Assembly (NCBI RefSeq): GCF_018687715.1
Contig: NC_056767.1
Location: 29,022,001 to 29,086,000 of the forward strand
DNA length: 64,000 nucleotides
Source: Carya illinoinensis
Lineage: Eukaryota; Streptophyta; Magnoliopsida; Fagales; Juglandaceae
Direction of reading: 5' to 3'
In this document: positions 46,379 through 58,290 of the stretch, in pieces
Layout: each line of letters opens with the position of its first letter
Position numbering within the stretch: the first letter of the stretch is position 1
Position numbers and translations under genes: made by a program
The notes under the pieces: model-generated
Told to the model about the DNA's origin: nothing
Databases searched by the model: none
What the model saw: only the letters and a program-made list of their open reading frames with translations

Positions 46379-49300
46379 ATGGATCGTGATTACAAATCAC
46401 AATACATGGGTGGCCAACGCGAGAAGTTTGTCAGGTATGAAATATAGTCCTTGACACTATTATGATGGTAAAATTATGGATGAGAAGAAAGTTAAGCTGT
46501 CTATACATTTATGATTACTAGATTTTTGCAAGTTTTATGTTATAACATTGCTGGGTGTGCCCTTCCCCCCCCCCCCCCCCCCCCCCCCCCCAAAAAAAAT
46601 TTTTTTTCCCAGTTATTTCTGTAGTTGGCCAAAGATTGTGCACGAATCATGATGGTAGAGATAAATCTTTTCTAGCGCTGTTGTTTTTTCAATTTCTAGT
46701 AAAATTCATTGCTTTCTCTCACATATATTATTCAAATTTGAAGTTGAGGAAGATGTCATATTTGCTCTGATTATTACTTTAATTGTTTTAAAGAATCAAA
46801 TGAGTCTTTTTTTTTAAGAATGTAACTGCTTTAATTTAATGATGTCTTGCGATTTATTGCATGTTATCATTTATACTGAGAGAAAAACTGTCATTTTATT
46901 TGATAAACTATGTTCAGGTTTATCCAAAATTTCACGACTCATAGGATGTCTGCAAGGCTTTATGTTTCAATGAAATTTGAAACTCTAATTTTCTTTTCAT
47001 TTCAATAGTTTTCTACCATTTGTGGCTTTAACATTATTCAACTTTTGATAGTCTTTTTTTCCCAAGTATATATGTTTTGATCTTGTTTTCACTGAATTAG
47101 ATACAATTCTAGTAACAAAAAAAAACTCTTGTATGTTGCTTCAGTCACACAAAGTTTGTAATTGATTTCAAGAAGCAGGGTTATTGTCCCCTACTCTGAT
47201 GCTAGCTTTATTTCCCCTCTATTTATTGCGATGAGGCTGATGTCTAGGCATTTCGATGCAATCATATCACATCTCAACTGGCTCTATATATTTTTAGGTT
47301 TTATCCATACAGGATTTTTGGTCCTAACAGGGAAAGGAGAGAAACAGATAGTATATGAGCTACATTTTTTTAGCCGCTGAACTATAGAATGTATCTTATT
47401 TTCTGCCCGATGGCCCTGTATATTTATTTTTCAGGTTGGATGACTTGGACTCTACATTATCATCATCTTCCGATACTGGTGTGAATAGATGTGGATTTGA
47501 TGTTGAGGGATTTCGCCGTACTGCACACGCAAGAGATGGAACGTCTAGATCATTTAAGAGAGGAATGAGAAAGGGATCTGAAGGACTTAAGTCGATTGGT
47601 CGATCACTTAGATTTGGGGTTTCTCGGGGAGTGTTCCCAGAAGATCTTAAAGTTTCAGAGAAGAATATATTTGATCCACAAGACAAATTCCTCCTTTTTT
47701 GGAATAGACTCTCTGTAATATCATGTATTTTGGCTGTCTCAGTGGATCCCCTTTTTTATTATCTTCCTGTTGTTAATCAATCATCAGATTGCATTGGTAT
47801 AGACCGAAAGTTGGCGATCACAGTGACTACATTGCGGACAATTGTTGACACTTTCCATCTTATTCACATGGCTCTCCAATTCCGAACAGCTTACATTGCC
47901 CCATCCTCTCGGGTGTTTGGACGGGGTGAACTTGTGATTGATCCTGCACAAATAGCCCGGCGATACCTGCGGCGGTACTTTATCGTTGATTTTCTTTCCG
48001 TGCTACCCCTACCTCAGGTTTAAATGTTCACACTACTCAGATACCATTTATCTATGCGCTAGGCTGCATGGTTCCACCTCATTCATATACTTCTGGCTCT
48101 TAAATTTGTGCACATTTTTCATCTTTGTTTGTGTTATGGACATGTTACAATTGTAGTGCCAAATGTATCAAAATTAGTTAAGCTGACTGTTGTTCTTTAT
48201 GATTTCCATGTCAACTATACTTACGAAAAGTTATTTCCATCTCAAATAAGTAGTGTATCATCATTACTCAACGGTGTTCCTTTTATTTTCTATTGCAGTC
48301 ATACCAAAATGATTTGCATTTTCAGTTTTCTAATGAAGTGTTTTATGAATTGTTAAGTAATTATTAATTTTCCCATGTATTTTTGCATGTTAAGAATGGC
48401 ATAATCTCCCTACTCTATTCTAAAAATAGAACAGAGAGGTATTCTAGAGTGTACGAGATCCTCATAAAAAAAAGGGTGTAAGAGATTAACGGAGGGGTGA
48501 ACTGTTGGAAACTTAATAAATATTATTTGAAAATATTTGCTGTTGCTGATTAACATCTTGTTTGATTCTTTTGTTAAGAGAAGTATAACAGTGGTTGAGT
48601 TTAGTTTGACTGCAGTTGCTAGACCTGTTGGTCTTTGTTTCAGCTGATCCTGTTTGTCTGTGCTGCTGTTTCTATTGGGCCTGGGGCATGAGAGGGTGTT
48701 AAGAAAAGTCACATATTTGAGAGTCATAATTTTTTTATGTGCCTGTTAAATTTGAGAGTCATAATTGATTTATGTGCCTGTATGTTTGAGTCATAATTAT
48801 TAATTGATTTATATGCCTGTTAGGCTTCTGCATTCAATGGGTTAAGCTTTTGAGATGGATGTTTAAGACATGACACATCTACAATATGGAGTTTCTCACA
48901 TTTTAAACACCCAAAATCAAATGGTATATCGTCCCTTTTTGCAGGCCCAGATGCACATATGATCTCACCAGAGTTTTCAGCCAAGATGTGGCTGGAATTG
49001 TTGGCCCCAATTTCATGATTGGTTGTTCACATCAAGCGAATTTGATGTCCATATTAGATGCTTTTTATTCCTGTTTTTAGGTGCAGAAGAGTATATTTCA
49101 ATAGAGTCCTGAAAAGTCTGTTGGAATCATAATGCCCTACTTACAGACTTGCAGGTGTTAGTCATCTAGAATAAATCTTTTTTATTATTTCTCAAAACTG
49201 TGCAGATTGTGGTTTGGAGATTTCTTCAGATGTCAGATGGTTCAGATGTAATGGCTACAAAACGGGCCCTGTTTTTCATTGTCTTGCTTCAATATTTTCC

Positions 49301-52300
49301 CAGATTTCTTCGAATATTACCTTTAACTTCAGAACTCAAAAGGACAGCAGGTGTCTTTGTTGAAACTGCTTGGGCAGGTGCTGCATATTACTTGCTATTG
49401 TACATGCTTGCTAGTCATGTAAGTTCCTTTTTTGGTTCAGTATTGTTTTAGCTTAGTTGAAGTCCACCTCTATGCGGACAACATGTAGGTGATACCTTAC
49501 TTGCTATTATAGGTTTCTTGTGCATGAACTATTCCTGAAACCCAGTTTTAGCCTTCTTTATATAAATTTATTTACGGGAAAATTGCTTTTGTAACAAGTT
49601 TTTTTTCCTTGGCTTATACCATGGTAACAAGCATTTGTCGAATCTCTTTCATTCAATTTTTTCAAACATTTGATATCAGCTAAAACCAATAAAGTTGGTG
49701 CAAATTTTGAAATTTAAAATGACAAGTTCATTCTTTTCAACCAGGTAAAGATTCATACTATGGGAAACATCAACAGTTGATTTCTTGCTTTAAATTTATG
49801 AAGTATTTAGATCAATTGTAATTTGAAATATGTAGAAAAGTATTCATGAAACCATGGATGTAAAAGCAAAAGCCGGGAATGAGGCTTAAAGCTGTCATGG
49901 TTTGTCAAATAAAGAAGGCAAAATAAAGGGGATTGATTCACATCCAATGTAGCAAAGAGATGGTTCTCGAATGGATAGCCAAGGAGATTTGCCAAGAACT
50001 ATGAGACATTTATTTTAGTTGAGAACATATTACTTTCTGAATAAAGATTAAACAGCCCAGGTCAAGACAACAACCCCGTAGTTTGCATCCTTCTCCAAAA
50101 GATTTGGTTTCGTGGTGTATCAACCCGTGCAAATTTTAAATTTGTAGAGTATTGATTTCTTCGTTAACCAAACTACAGATTGAACATTGTTTCAAAAAGT
50201 TTGGTCATTATACTCCCATGTATCGATTTGTTGCCATTATAAGCAAGACAATTTTATTAATGATCAAAAGGCACTACCAAGTACAAAGGAGGTATAGAAA
50301 CACCTAGGTAGAAAGAGTAAGAAGTTTTGAAAAAAAATATAAAAAACTCCGAGAAGATGAAGCTGGAAAATTGAAGATTGTTGCCATTCAATGTTAAAGA
50401 GATTTGGTCCTCATAGCTAGGCATTTCTTTTGCAACCCATAGGGGTTGGCTCATGTAGTAGGGCCCTTGGTCTTAGGGGTATGCTCCCTCTAGGTCTAAG
50501 GTTTTGAACCCTTAGGTGCAAAAAATTTCTAGGGGCCACATGCCATTGGTAAAAAGCCAATGATTTACCTGATCCGTGTGATGGTGATGGGGACGCATTA
50601 CACGTGTCCAGGGTTAAAAAACATCTTGCATTCACACGGTCTCCGGAATTCCTTGTCATTAAAAAGCTAGGCGTTTCTTTTATAGATTTCTTGTTTACTT
50701 GAGTTGCTCATTTGTGCTTATTAATAAAGAATGATTACTTATATAAAAAATGAAAAAGAGGTTTGAAGAAAGATTCCTTAGCTGCACCACATTCTTCTTG
50801 CAATTCTCGAAACTAAGAGGCAAGAGCATTCCTCTCCCTTCAAATGCACCACAATAAACAAATTGGGATCAAATTCCACATAGTTTCACTGAGAAGGCTA
50901 CAAAACAAACTGTTCCTGCAAAGAAGAAGGCCCATTACCAGTCATTGTATCACCCAACTCAACCCAAAAAGGTTGAAAAATCTTTCCATAGAGTACTAGC
51001 TACTGCACAATGTAATGAGGGATAAATCGTTTCCTCATCCTCTTACACATGCAGCACCAGTTTATCACTGTAAATTGGTGTTTCCTTAAGTTATCCAGTT
51101 AGGATTTTCCTAAAATTGCCTCCCAAGCAAAGATAGTTGCTCACCAAATGCTTTTCCATGGGAAATGAGGCCGCTCATGTGGATACAATGCATGGTAAAA
51201 CAGTCTCTTCAAATAGTACTCTTTCTCAGGGAAAATTACAATGACTTTATCACACTCACATTACTTAGCGTAATTATTGCGATATTTGTACAGCAGGTAC
51301 AGGTTGCAGATCGGCTGCAATTTGTTGCAAGTCCCCTTAATTTCATTTTCTTTCAGCTTAAACTACAAATAGTTCAATGTAGTGGATTGATGTTGCACGT
51401 GTAAACTCGAAATATGACTGGATTGGTTTCTTCTTCCTTTCTATATTTGCCAACTTGCTGAGTTCAGATTGTGCATTTGTTGGAATATTTTGTACCCTTC
51501 CTATGTGCCCAAATGGTTTTCTTTTTCTTTTTCTATTTTTTCTCGTTTCTTTCAATGAAATCTTATCAAAGAAGGAAAATAATCTCATTTCATCTGAAAT
51601 TCAGCTTTAATAACTTCATGTGTACCTAATTACTTTTTTGTTAAATGATTTCATTTCAAAAAAGCATCTGCAATACTATTTAATTTCTCGCGTTTATGTT
51701 CTCACGTTTCTATGACACATTTTCTATCTATTTTTTAATCTTTGCAGATAGTTGGGGCATTCTGGTACCTGTTAGCTATAGAACGCATTGATGCATGCTG
51801 GCAGGACGCTTGTCCTGATAATAAAATTTGTAAAAGATCCTTGTATTGCAGCAAGCAAACCGTGGGACCAAGTTCATGGCATTCTCAGCTTAATTCAAGT
51901 TGCTCAGTTGGTGATAACTCGCAATTTGATTATGGAATCTTTGAAAATGCTTTGTCATCTGAAATTGTCTCATCCATGAAGTTTGTCTCTAAATACTGTT
52001 ACTGTTTATGGTGGGGGCTACAGAATTTAAGGTATGTTAATTTTTCAATTTTCCATCTACAAGTTGTATAAACAGGAGACTTTGTTTATTTTGCCTGGTG
52101 TGGGATTGTTTCAGTTTGGTTTTCACTTGTTGGAAATTTGCTTGTGTCCTTTCAGATTATTAATACCAATTCTACACCGAAGTGACTTAAAATCACATAT
52201 TAGTAATGGTGTTCTGCCACTGCTCATATTTCTCTAGTAATATATATTCATTGATCCTCATAAATCTTATACTGGGAAAAATTGGATTATACGCACTTGT

Positions 52301-55300
52301 GGTTGCACACTTCCTTTTACATTCATGCATCCAAAAGGCATTTTTTCCCACAACCTTGCCATCTGGGTGCTATAGATCTCTTGTTTTAGTTGTTAGCTAG
52401 GTACCACTGCATATCTACTAGAAGAGGCCAAAGTGAGTTCATATGGGATATTCCATCGCCTGGATGAGAGTCCATCTGAGAGGTTTACAAATTTATATGG
52501 TTGTAAGTAGTCGATGTTTTTGTATACATAATACTAGCCGGTAAGTTGTAAATAATAGATGATATAGTGATGGCGTAGAAGATTACTCTGATTACCTTTA
52601 TTTTAGATCTTTCAGTATGCAACTGTTCAGGCTATATGCTATTGTAGTAGTGCACTGTGATGGGTTCCCAGCCTTTTGGTTTATTTCAGTTAATTCCTTT
52701 TAGTTGAAATCAGTTGATGGAATGGCCATGATTATCTGTATTGGGCTTTTAGAAAAATATAGAAAGTGCATAATCTCCCTCTTATAAAACCAGTTACTTT
52801 CCAACATTCTGTATGACAGAAGTTTCTCACCAATTCGTGAGGTAATTTATTTATTTATATTTTTTATAAGTAAATTTGTGAGGTAATTTATAGCTCTAGC
52901 TCCTTTAATTATTTATAATAAATTTCTTTCTTGCATCTCTCCTTGTGCATTTCTATATATCTGTGTGTCATTTTTTTTTCAGTTTCTAACCAAACATACA
53001 GAGTTAAGGTTATCCATTCAGCATAATGCTATCTATTCAACATGGCAACATTTTCGAACTTGAGTTGAATCGCTTGTGTGAATGTTTATTTTGCCATAGA
53101 TATGTCAGTTAATAACTTGTACTTAAGGTTCCCAGCCTAGGGGACCTAGGGGAGCAAAAGAAAAATATGATGGGAGAGTTACAGTGTCTTGAAAGCATCA
53201 ACGAAGGCAGATCCCTCTCCGTAGAGGAAAGAACACGAAAGGCAGAGTTGACGTCAGAGATAGAAAGGGTATTATCTTTTGAAGAAATATCTTGGCGACA
53301 GAAATCAAGAGTTTTGTGGCTGAAAGAAGGGGATAAGAGTACAAATTTCTTTCATAGAGTGGCAAATTCGCATAGGAGGAATAATACCATTGAGATGTTG
53401 AGTATCAATGGTAGAGAGTGTATAGAGGCCCCTGTGATACGGGAACATGTGCTGAATTTTTTCGAACAACTATTTACAGAAAGAGAGGGATGGAGGCCAA
53501 AAGTGGATGGACTTGTGTTTGATGCCATTGAGCCACAGATTGCGGCAAGATTGGAAAGAGCGTTCGAGGAAGAGGAGATATATGGAGTGATCAGACGAAT
53601 GGGGAAAGACAAAGCGCCAGGACCAGACGGTTTTTCGATGGGGTTCTTCCATACTTGTTGGGAGGTGATAAAAGAGGATTTGATGAATGTATTTCAGGAA
53701 TTATTCTTGTCAGGGAAATTTCAGAAAAGTTTGAACACGACTTTTATTGCATTAATTCCAAAGAAGACCGAGGCTGTAGAAGTGAAGGATTTTAGGCCCG
53801 TTAGCCTCATTAACGGGGTCTATAAAATTATTTCAAAGGTTCTAGCAAACAGGTTGGGGGAGGTCATTGGTAAGATAATCTCAAAGCCACAAAATGCCTT
53901 TGTTAGGGGTCGTCAGATTCTGGACTCGGTATTAATAGCCAATGAATGTTTGGATAGTAGATTAAAAGCCGGTATGGAAGGGATTATTTGTAAATTAGAC
54001 ATGGAAAAGGCATATGACCATGTAAATTGGGATTTTCTTATATATCTCTTGAGAAGGTGTGGTTTTGGGGAAAAATGGTGTAGATGGATCAGATGGTGCA
54101 TCTCAACAGCAAGGTTTTCAATTCTGATTAATGGCAGTCCAGAAGGCTTCTTTAACAGCTCGAGAGGTTTAAGACAAGGGGATCCATTGTCTCCTCTTCT
54201 CTTTGTTATCATAATGGAGGCTCTGAGTCGGATGATAATGACTATAGTCAACAATGGTTTGCTGGCTGGTTTTTCTGTGGGTGATCGGAATAGGGGCCTT
54301 ATCTCGATATCTCATTTACTTTTTGCCGATGACACGCTGATTTTCTGTGAGGCTGAACAAGAACAACTTAGGACTCTGAAAGCGCTATTGTTATGCTTTG
54401 AAGCAGCATCAGGCTTGAGAGTAAATTTTGATAAATCAGAATTAGTTCCAATTGGGAATATTAGTAGATCTCGACAGTTGGCTAACACATTGGGGTGTAA
54501 GGTCACCGCCCTTCCTATGACTTATCTGGGTTTACCTTTGGGGGCGGCTTCAAGAGCCATAGCTATCTGGGATACAGTTATTGAGAAAATAGAGAGAAGA
54601 TTGGCTGGATGGAAGAGACTGTACTTGTCAAAGGGAGGCCGAGTGACCCTGATAAAGAGTACTCTTTCTAACTTACCTACTTATTTTCTGTCTCTTTTTA
54701 CAATTCCAGCTTCTGTGGCAGCACGGATTGAAAAATTGTACCGTGATTTTCTTTGGAGTGGTTTGGGGGATGAATTCAAGTTTCATCTAATCAACTGGGA
54801 TATGGTTTGCAGACCAATTTCTTCAGGAGGGTTGGGGATAAAGAATCTGAGAATGTTCAATCGGGCTCTCCTAGGAAAATGGTTTTGGAGATATAATATG
54901 GAGCCGAAAGCACTATGGAAAGTAGTAGTTCATAGTAAATATGGCAGCCTTTGGGGGGGATGGTGTACTAGGGAGGGGAATGGACCATATGGAGTGGGGA
55001 TTTGGAAGCAAATAAGAAGAGGGTGGAGGAAATTTGCCAAAAATACTAAACTTTTGGTGGGGGAAGGCACACGTATAAGTTTTTGGAGGGACATTTGGTG
55101 TGGGGATGAGGCACTGAAGGACATTTTTCCAGGTGTATATTTAGTGGCCTGCGATCAAGAAGCTTCGGTCGCGGATCTGTTGGTTCGCTCGGGGGATCAA
55201 GTTCACTGGAACATCACTTTTTGTAGAGCAGCACATGATTGGGAAGTAAACAGTTTCACTGATTTTTTCAACCAAGTGTACTCTATGAAACCGAACGGAT

Positions 55301-58138
55301 TGCATGAAGATAAACTGTGGTGGAAACATACGGGTAAGGGTATTTTCTCGGTTCGCTCTTACTATAAAGCCCTGACAGCTATACCGAATGTTTCGTTTCC
55401 ATGGAAAAGATTGTGGAGGAATAAAGCACCGCCCAAAACACTTTTCTTTGTTTGGACAGCAGCTCTGGGCAAGAATCTGACTACCGATAATCTGCGAAAG
55501 AGGCGGATCATCATTACTGATTGGTGCTGTATGTGTAAGAAAGATGGTGAGTCGGTGAACCATCTCTTGTTACATTGTGAGACAGCGAGAGCCTTGTGGT
55601 GTGAAGTATTCCGTCGAGTAGGGTTAAATTGGGTGATGCCGAAGTCAGTACTTGAACTGCTAGCCAGTTGGGCGATGCCGGGGGGAAATTTACATGTCAA
55701 AGCTATGTGGAAGATGGTACCTATCTGCATTATGTGGTGCATCTGGCAAGAACGAAATGAACGAACATTTGAAGATAAGGAGAGGACAACTGAGGAGCTT
55801 TGTAGTTATTTGTTCAGCACTTTAATCCTATGGTCTCTAGCTATAGACTTTAATGGCCTAAATATACACGAGTTTCTGGTGACTACTATAGCCACCTAGA
55901 TAGGTTTTACTGCTTGTATACCTTCTTGTGTACTTGGGCTCTGCCTTTTATTATTAATACTATCGTTTACTTATCAAAAAAAAAAAAGGTTCCCAGCCTA
56001 TTTATATACCCAAACTTCAATAGTTAGTAAAAAATGCAACCTTAATTCCTCATGCACTGATTTTCATGATAACTGAAACTATAACTATAATTAAGCTTTT
56101 TCATTGTAAGAAATCCTGATAATTGATTTCCACACTGAGACTATATTTTCCTTGGTTTTCCTATAGTACACTTGGCCAGGGACTTCAAACCAGCACCTAT
56201 CCTGGGGAGGTTATATTTTCCATAGCACTAGCCATACTTGGACTCATCCTCTTTGCGCTTCTGATTGGCAACATGCAGGTAAACTTGGAAACTTTAATTT
56301 TTTAGAAAGGGTACAAATTGATAAAATCATATCTTGGTTTTCTTGGTTTCAGAGTATATTGAAGTTTTTGGTAGTGATGCATTTTCTTGTATAGGCATCC
56401 TTGATTTATTCAATGAAATCCATTCTTCAAGAGATGAACAGAAGATATGAACTAGACAACTAGAGTTGAATGTGAAAGATAATTGCATAGCTAACCTCAT
56501 GTGGTAGTTATAATCTTAGTTGACCAAGTTCTGCTATCTAGTGCATTTGCTCTCTGTTTTTTCCCTTGGATTTTTATTTTAGAGAGAGGGAGGGAGTGGA
56601 GTGAAGATTTTTTATATTATGGACACAAGTTTCCTTTATATTCTCTCTAAATGCATGCTTTGTTGAAATCTTACCTCTGTGGTAAAGGAGGCTATGGCAT
56701 GAAAAACAGAATTTGAAATTCTGGACATTGTGCTATTATGGCAGACCTATCTTCAGTCGCTTACTATTAGGCTAGAGGAGATGAGGGTTAAAAGGCGTGA
56801 CTCAGAACAGTGGATGCATCATCGCTTGCTCCCACAGGAACTTAGGGAGCGGGTTAGACGTTATGATCAGTACAAGTGGTTGGAAACACGCGGTGTGGAT
56901 GAAGAGAGTTTGGTTCAGAGTCTACCAAAAGATCTTAGAAGAGATATCAAGCGACATCTCTGTCTTGCTTTAGTGAGGAGGGTAAATTTCTCATCCTTTT
57001 TTATTCATGTATCTATCCATTTTTATTGTGAGGGCATTTATTTATATGTATACCTTATAACCAAACATTTCGATAATTTTATCGATGCTAAAACTGAAAA
57101 ATCAAGGATCATATACTTTTTTGCATAGCATATGAAACCCAAAATTTATAGCACAGAACTTTTTGCTTGCATCACAAAGATCCAGAAGAAGATCCAGAAG
57201 CTGATAATTTCTCAATTAATTCATGACCTTAGGTAATTTTATAAGTGCTTTCTTTAGTTGACTTGTATATTTTACTGTTTCCCTACTCATATAAGGGCAT
57301 TATGTTCTTGAAACTTAATATCTGTCTTTGTCATCTCTCCATAGGATCTGTACTTGTTCAGTTTCCAATGGCTTCTGCTATTGGTTTTGTGGCATCTGGT
57401 TTTGTAAATGTCTAATTGTTTTGCTGGTAATTTTAGGTTCCTCTATTTGAGAACATGGATGAGAGGTTGCTTGATGCCATTTGTGAGCGACTTAAACCAT
57501 GTTTATTCACAGAGAGTACTTACATTGTCCGGGAAGGCGATCCAGTTGATGAGATGCTCTTTATCATACGTGGTCGCCTTGAGAGTGTAACCACTGATGG
57601 TGGTAGAAGTGGGTTTTTCAACCGTAGTTTTCTGAAAGAAGGTGATTTCTGTGGGGAGGAGCTTCTGACCTGGGCACTGGATCCCAAATCAGGATCTAAC
57701 CTCCCATCTTCTACACGGACAGTGAAAGCTATAACAGAGGTTGAGGCTTTCGCCCTAATTGCTGAAGAGTTAAAATTTGTGGCAAGTCAATTTAGGCGCC
57801 TTCACAGTAGACAGGTACAGCACACCTTCCGTTTCTATTCACAGCAGTGGAGGACTTGGGCCGCATGCTTTGTCCAAGCGGCATGGCGTCGATATTCCAA
57901 GAGGAAGAATATGGAACTTCAGCGTAAGGAAGAAGAAGAAAAGGCAGAAAAGTTGGCAGGGACTGGCAACATTGTTGGTGGTGGTTCATATAGTCTTGGT
58001 GCCACTTTCTTAGCTTCCAGGTTTGCAGCAAACGCAATGCGTGGTGTTCATCGAAATCGGAATGCAAAGACTGCTAGGGAATTGATAAAACTGCAGAAGC
58101 CTCCGGAGCCTGATTTTGCTGTTGATGATACAGATTGA
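46379..58138 (+). CDS. Cyclic nucleotide-gated ion channel, group II (CNGC5/6-like)
   Basis: Seven coding exons: 46379-46434, 47435-48017, 49206-49418, 51748-52031, 56167-56278, 56745-56981 and 57437-58138. All are GT-AG with closing phases (728 aa). Plant CNGCs are plasma-membrane Ca2+-permeable cation channels gated by cyclic nucleotides and calmodulin. The N-terminus is MDRDYKSQYM, then KRGMRKGSEGLKSIGRSLRFGV. Six membrane spans follow, with FGRGELVIDPAQIARRYLRR before S3-S4 and pore TLGQGLQTSTYPGE (filter GQGL near 382). The C-linker has MRVKRRDSEQWMHHRLLP and YKWLETRGVDEE. The cyclic-nucleotide domain (about 496-620) has GRLESVTTDGGRSGFFN and GDFCGEELLTWAL. An IQ-like FVQAAWRRYSKRK follows, and the tail LQKPPEPDF is typical of group II. 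No lesions. Introns 3 and 4 carry retroelements. I cannot separate CNGC5, 6, 8 and 9 from sequence alone. Confidence 0.93.
46563..46610. other. Poly-C / poly-A / poly-T block in a CNGC intron
   Basis: About 28 C, then A8 and T8. Like the block at 18531, this is probably a homopolymer or assembly artefact. It lies between coding exons 1 and 2 and does not touch coding sequence. Confidence 0.7.
50230..51200 (-). mobile_element. Degenerate LINE remnant in CNGC intron 3
   Basis: Minus-strand LINE tail region: TTTATTAATGATCAAAAGGC...CCAAGTACAAAGG at the left resembles the AATAAGAATAGGCAAAGCCCAAGTATAC tail of the 44426 element. Around 51030-51070 CTCTTACACATGCAGCACCAG matches the zinc-motif coding region of that element (CTTCTTACACATACAACACCAG). 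Heavily mutated. A SINE is nested at 50432-50664. Confidence 0.65.
50432..50664 (+). mobile_element. tRNA-derived SINE with target-site duplications
   Basis: 233 bp with an A-box-like TTGGCTCATGTAGTAGGG and, about 60 bp on, a B-box-like GGTTTTGAACCC near its 5' end. Flanked by 17-bp near-perfect duplications AGCTAGGCATTTCTTTT (50415-50431) and AGCTAGGCGTTTCTTTT (50665-50681). No ORF. It is inserted into an older LINE remnant, so it is the younger of the two. Confidence 0.8.
52851..52877 (-). mobile_element. Ultrashort (27-bp) LINE 3'-end insertion
   Basis: Between two copies of GTGAGGTAATTTAT (52837-52850 and 52878-52891) sits only a T-rich tract plus ATAAGTAAAT, the reverse complement of the local LINE end (TTTACTTAT-A-run). 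It is consistent with a target-primed insertion that stopped almost at once. Confidence 0.65.
53140..55985 (+). mobile_element. 5'-truncated LINE in CNGC intron 4, sense orientation
   Basis: 2.85-kb element in the same strand as the channel gene, with a 15-bp duplication AAGGTTCCCAGCCTA (53125-53139 and 55986-56000). It has a 3' UTR with TTGTGTACTTGGGCTCTGCC and ends TTACTTATC-A12. The endonuclease half of ORF2 is missing, and what remains is open throughout. It is the same family as 44426, but a different subfamily from the full-length 33553 element because the ORF ends without an RNase H domain. Confidence 0.95.
53167..55899 (+). CDS. Truncated LINE ORF2: reverse transcriptase plus zf-RVT
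   Basis: 910 codons, no stops. Reverse transcriptase motifs: KDKAPGPDGFSMGF, FRPVSLINGVYKIISKVLAN, CKLDMEKAYDHVNWDFL, GLRQGDPLSPLLF, and the catalytic LLFADDTLIF near 386. The zf-RVT zinc domain is near 784 (WCCMCKKDGESVNHLLLHC). The ORF ends IHEFLVTTIAT. The frame is open upstream to the truncation point, so the ATG at 53167 is only the first available one. It sits inside CNGC intron 4 and is normally removed by splicing, so it is unlikely to be made as a protein from the channel transcript. Confidence 0.88.
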   Translation: MMGELQCLESINEGRSLSVEERTRKAELTSEIERVLSFEEISWRQKSRVLWLKEGDKSTNFFHRVANSHRRNNTIEMLSINGRECIEAPVIREHVLNFFEQLFTEREGWRPKVDGLVFDAIEPQIAARLERAFEEEEIYGVIRRMGKDKAPGPDGFSMGFFHTCWEVIKEDLMNVFQELFLSGKFQKSLNTTFIALIPKKTEAVEVKDFRPVSLINGVYKIISKVLANRLGEVIGKIISKPQNAFVRGRQILDSVLIANECLDSRLKAGMEGIICKLDMEKAYDHVNWDFLIYLLRRCGFGEKWCRWIRWCISTARFSILINGSPEGFFNSSRGLRQGDPLSPLLFVIIMEALSRMIMTIVNNGLLAGFSVGDRNRGLISISHLLFADDTLIFCEAEQEQLRTLKALLLCFEAASGLRVNFDKSELVPIGNISRSRQLANTLGCKVTALPMTYLGLPLGAASRAIAIWDTVIEKIERRLAGWKRLYLSKGGRVTLIKSTLSNLPTYFLSLFTIPASVAARIEKLYRDFLWSGLGDEFKFHLINWDMVCRPISSGGLGIKNLRMFNRALLGKWFWRYNMEPKALWKVVVHSKYGSLWGGWCTREGNGPYGVGIWKQIRRGWRKFAKNTKLLVGEGTRISFWRDIWCGDEALKDIFPGVYLVACDQEASVADLLVRSGDQVHWNITFCRAAHDWEVNSFTDFFNQVYSMKPNGLHEDKLWWKHTGKGIFSVRSYYKALTAIPNVSFPWKRLWRNKAPPKTLFFVWTAALGKNLTTDNLRKRRIIITDWCCMCKKDGESVNHLLLHCETARALWCEVFRRVGLNWVMPKSVLELLASWAMPGGNLHVKAMWKMVPICIMWCIWQERNERTFEDKERTTEELCSYLFSTLILWSLAIDFNGLNIHEFLVTTIAT

Positions 58139-58290
58139 CTTGGGATGCTTTAATTGTGATGTAAGATAACGGCTGAATTTTTTTTCCTACTTTGCGTAAA
58201 GGGACCGAGAACAATCTATTATAATGCAAGCATTCAATATTTGAAAAGCCCTCGTCTTGCTGCGATGGGAAGAAATCTGTATATGCCTTA

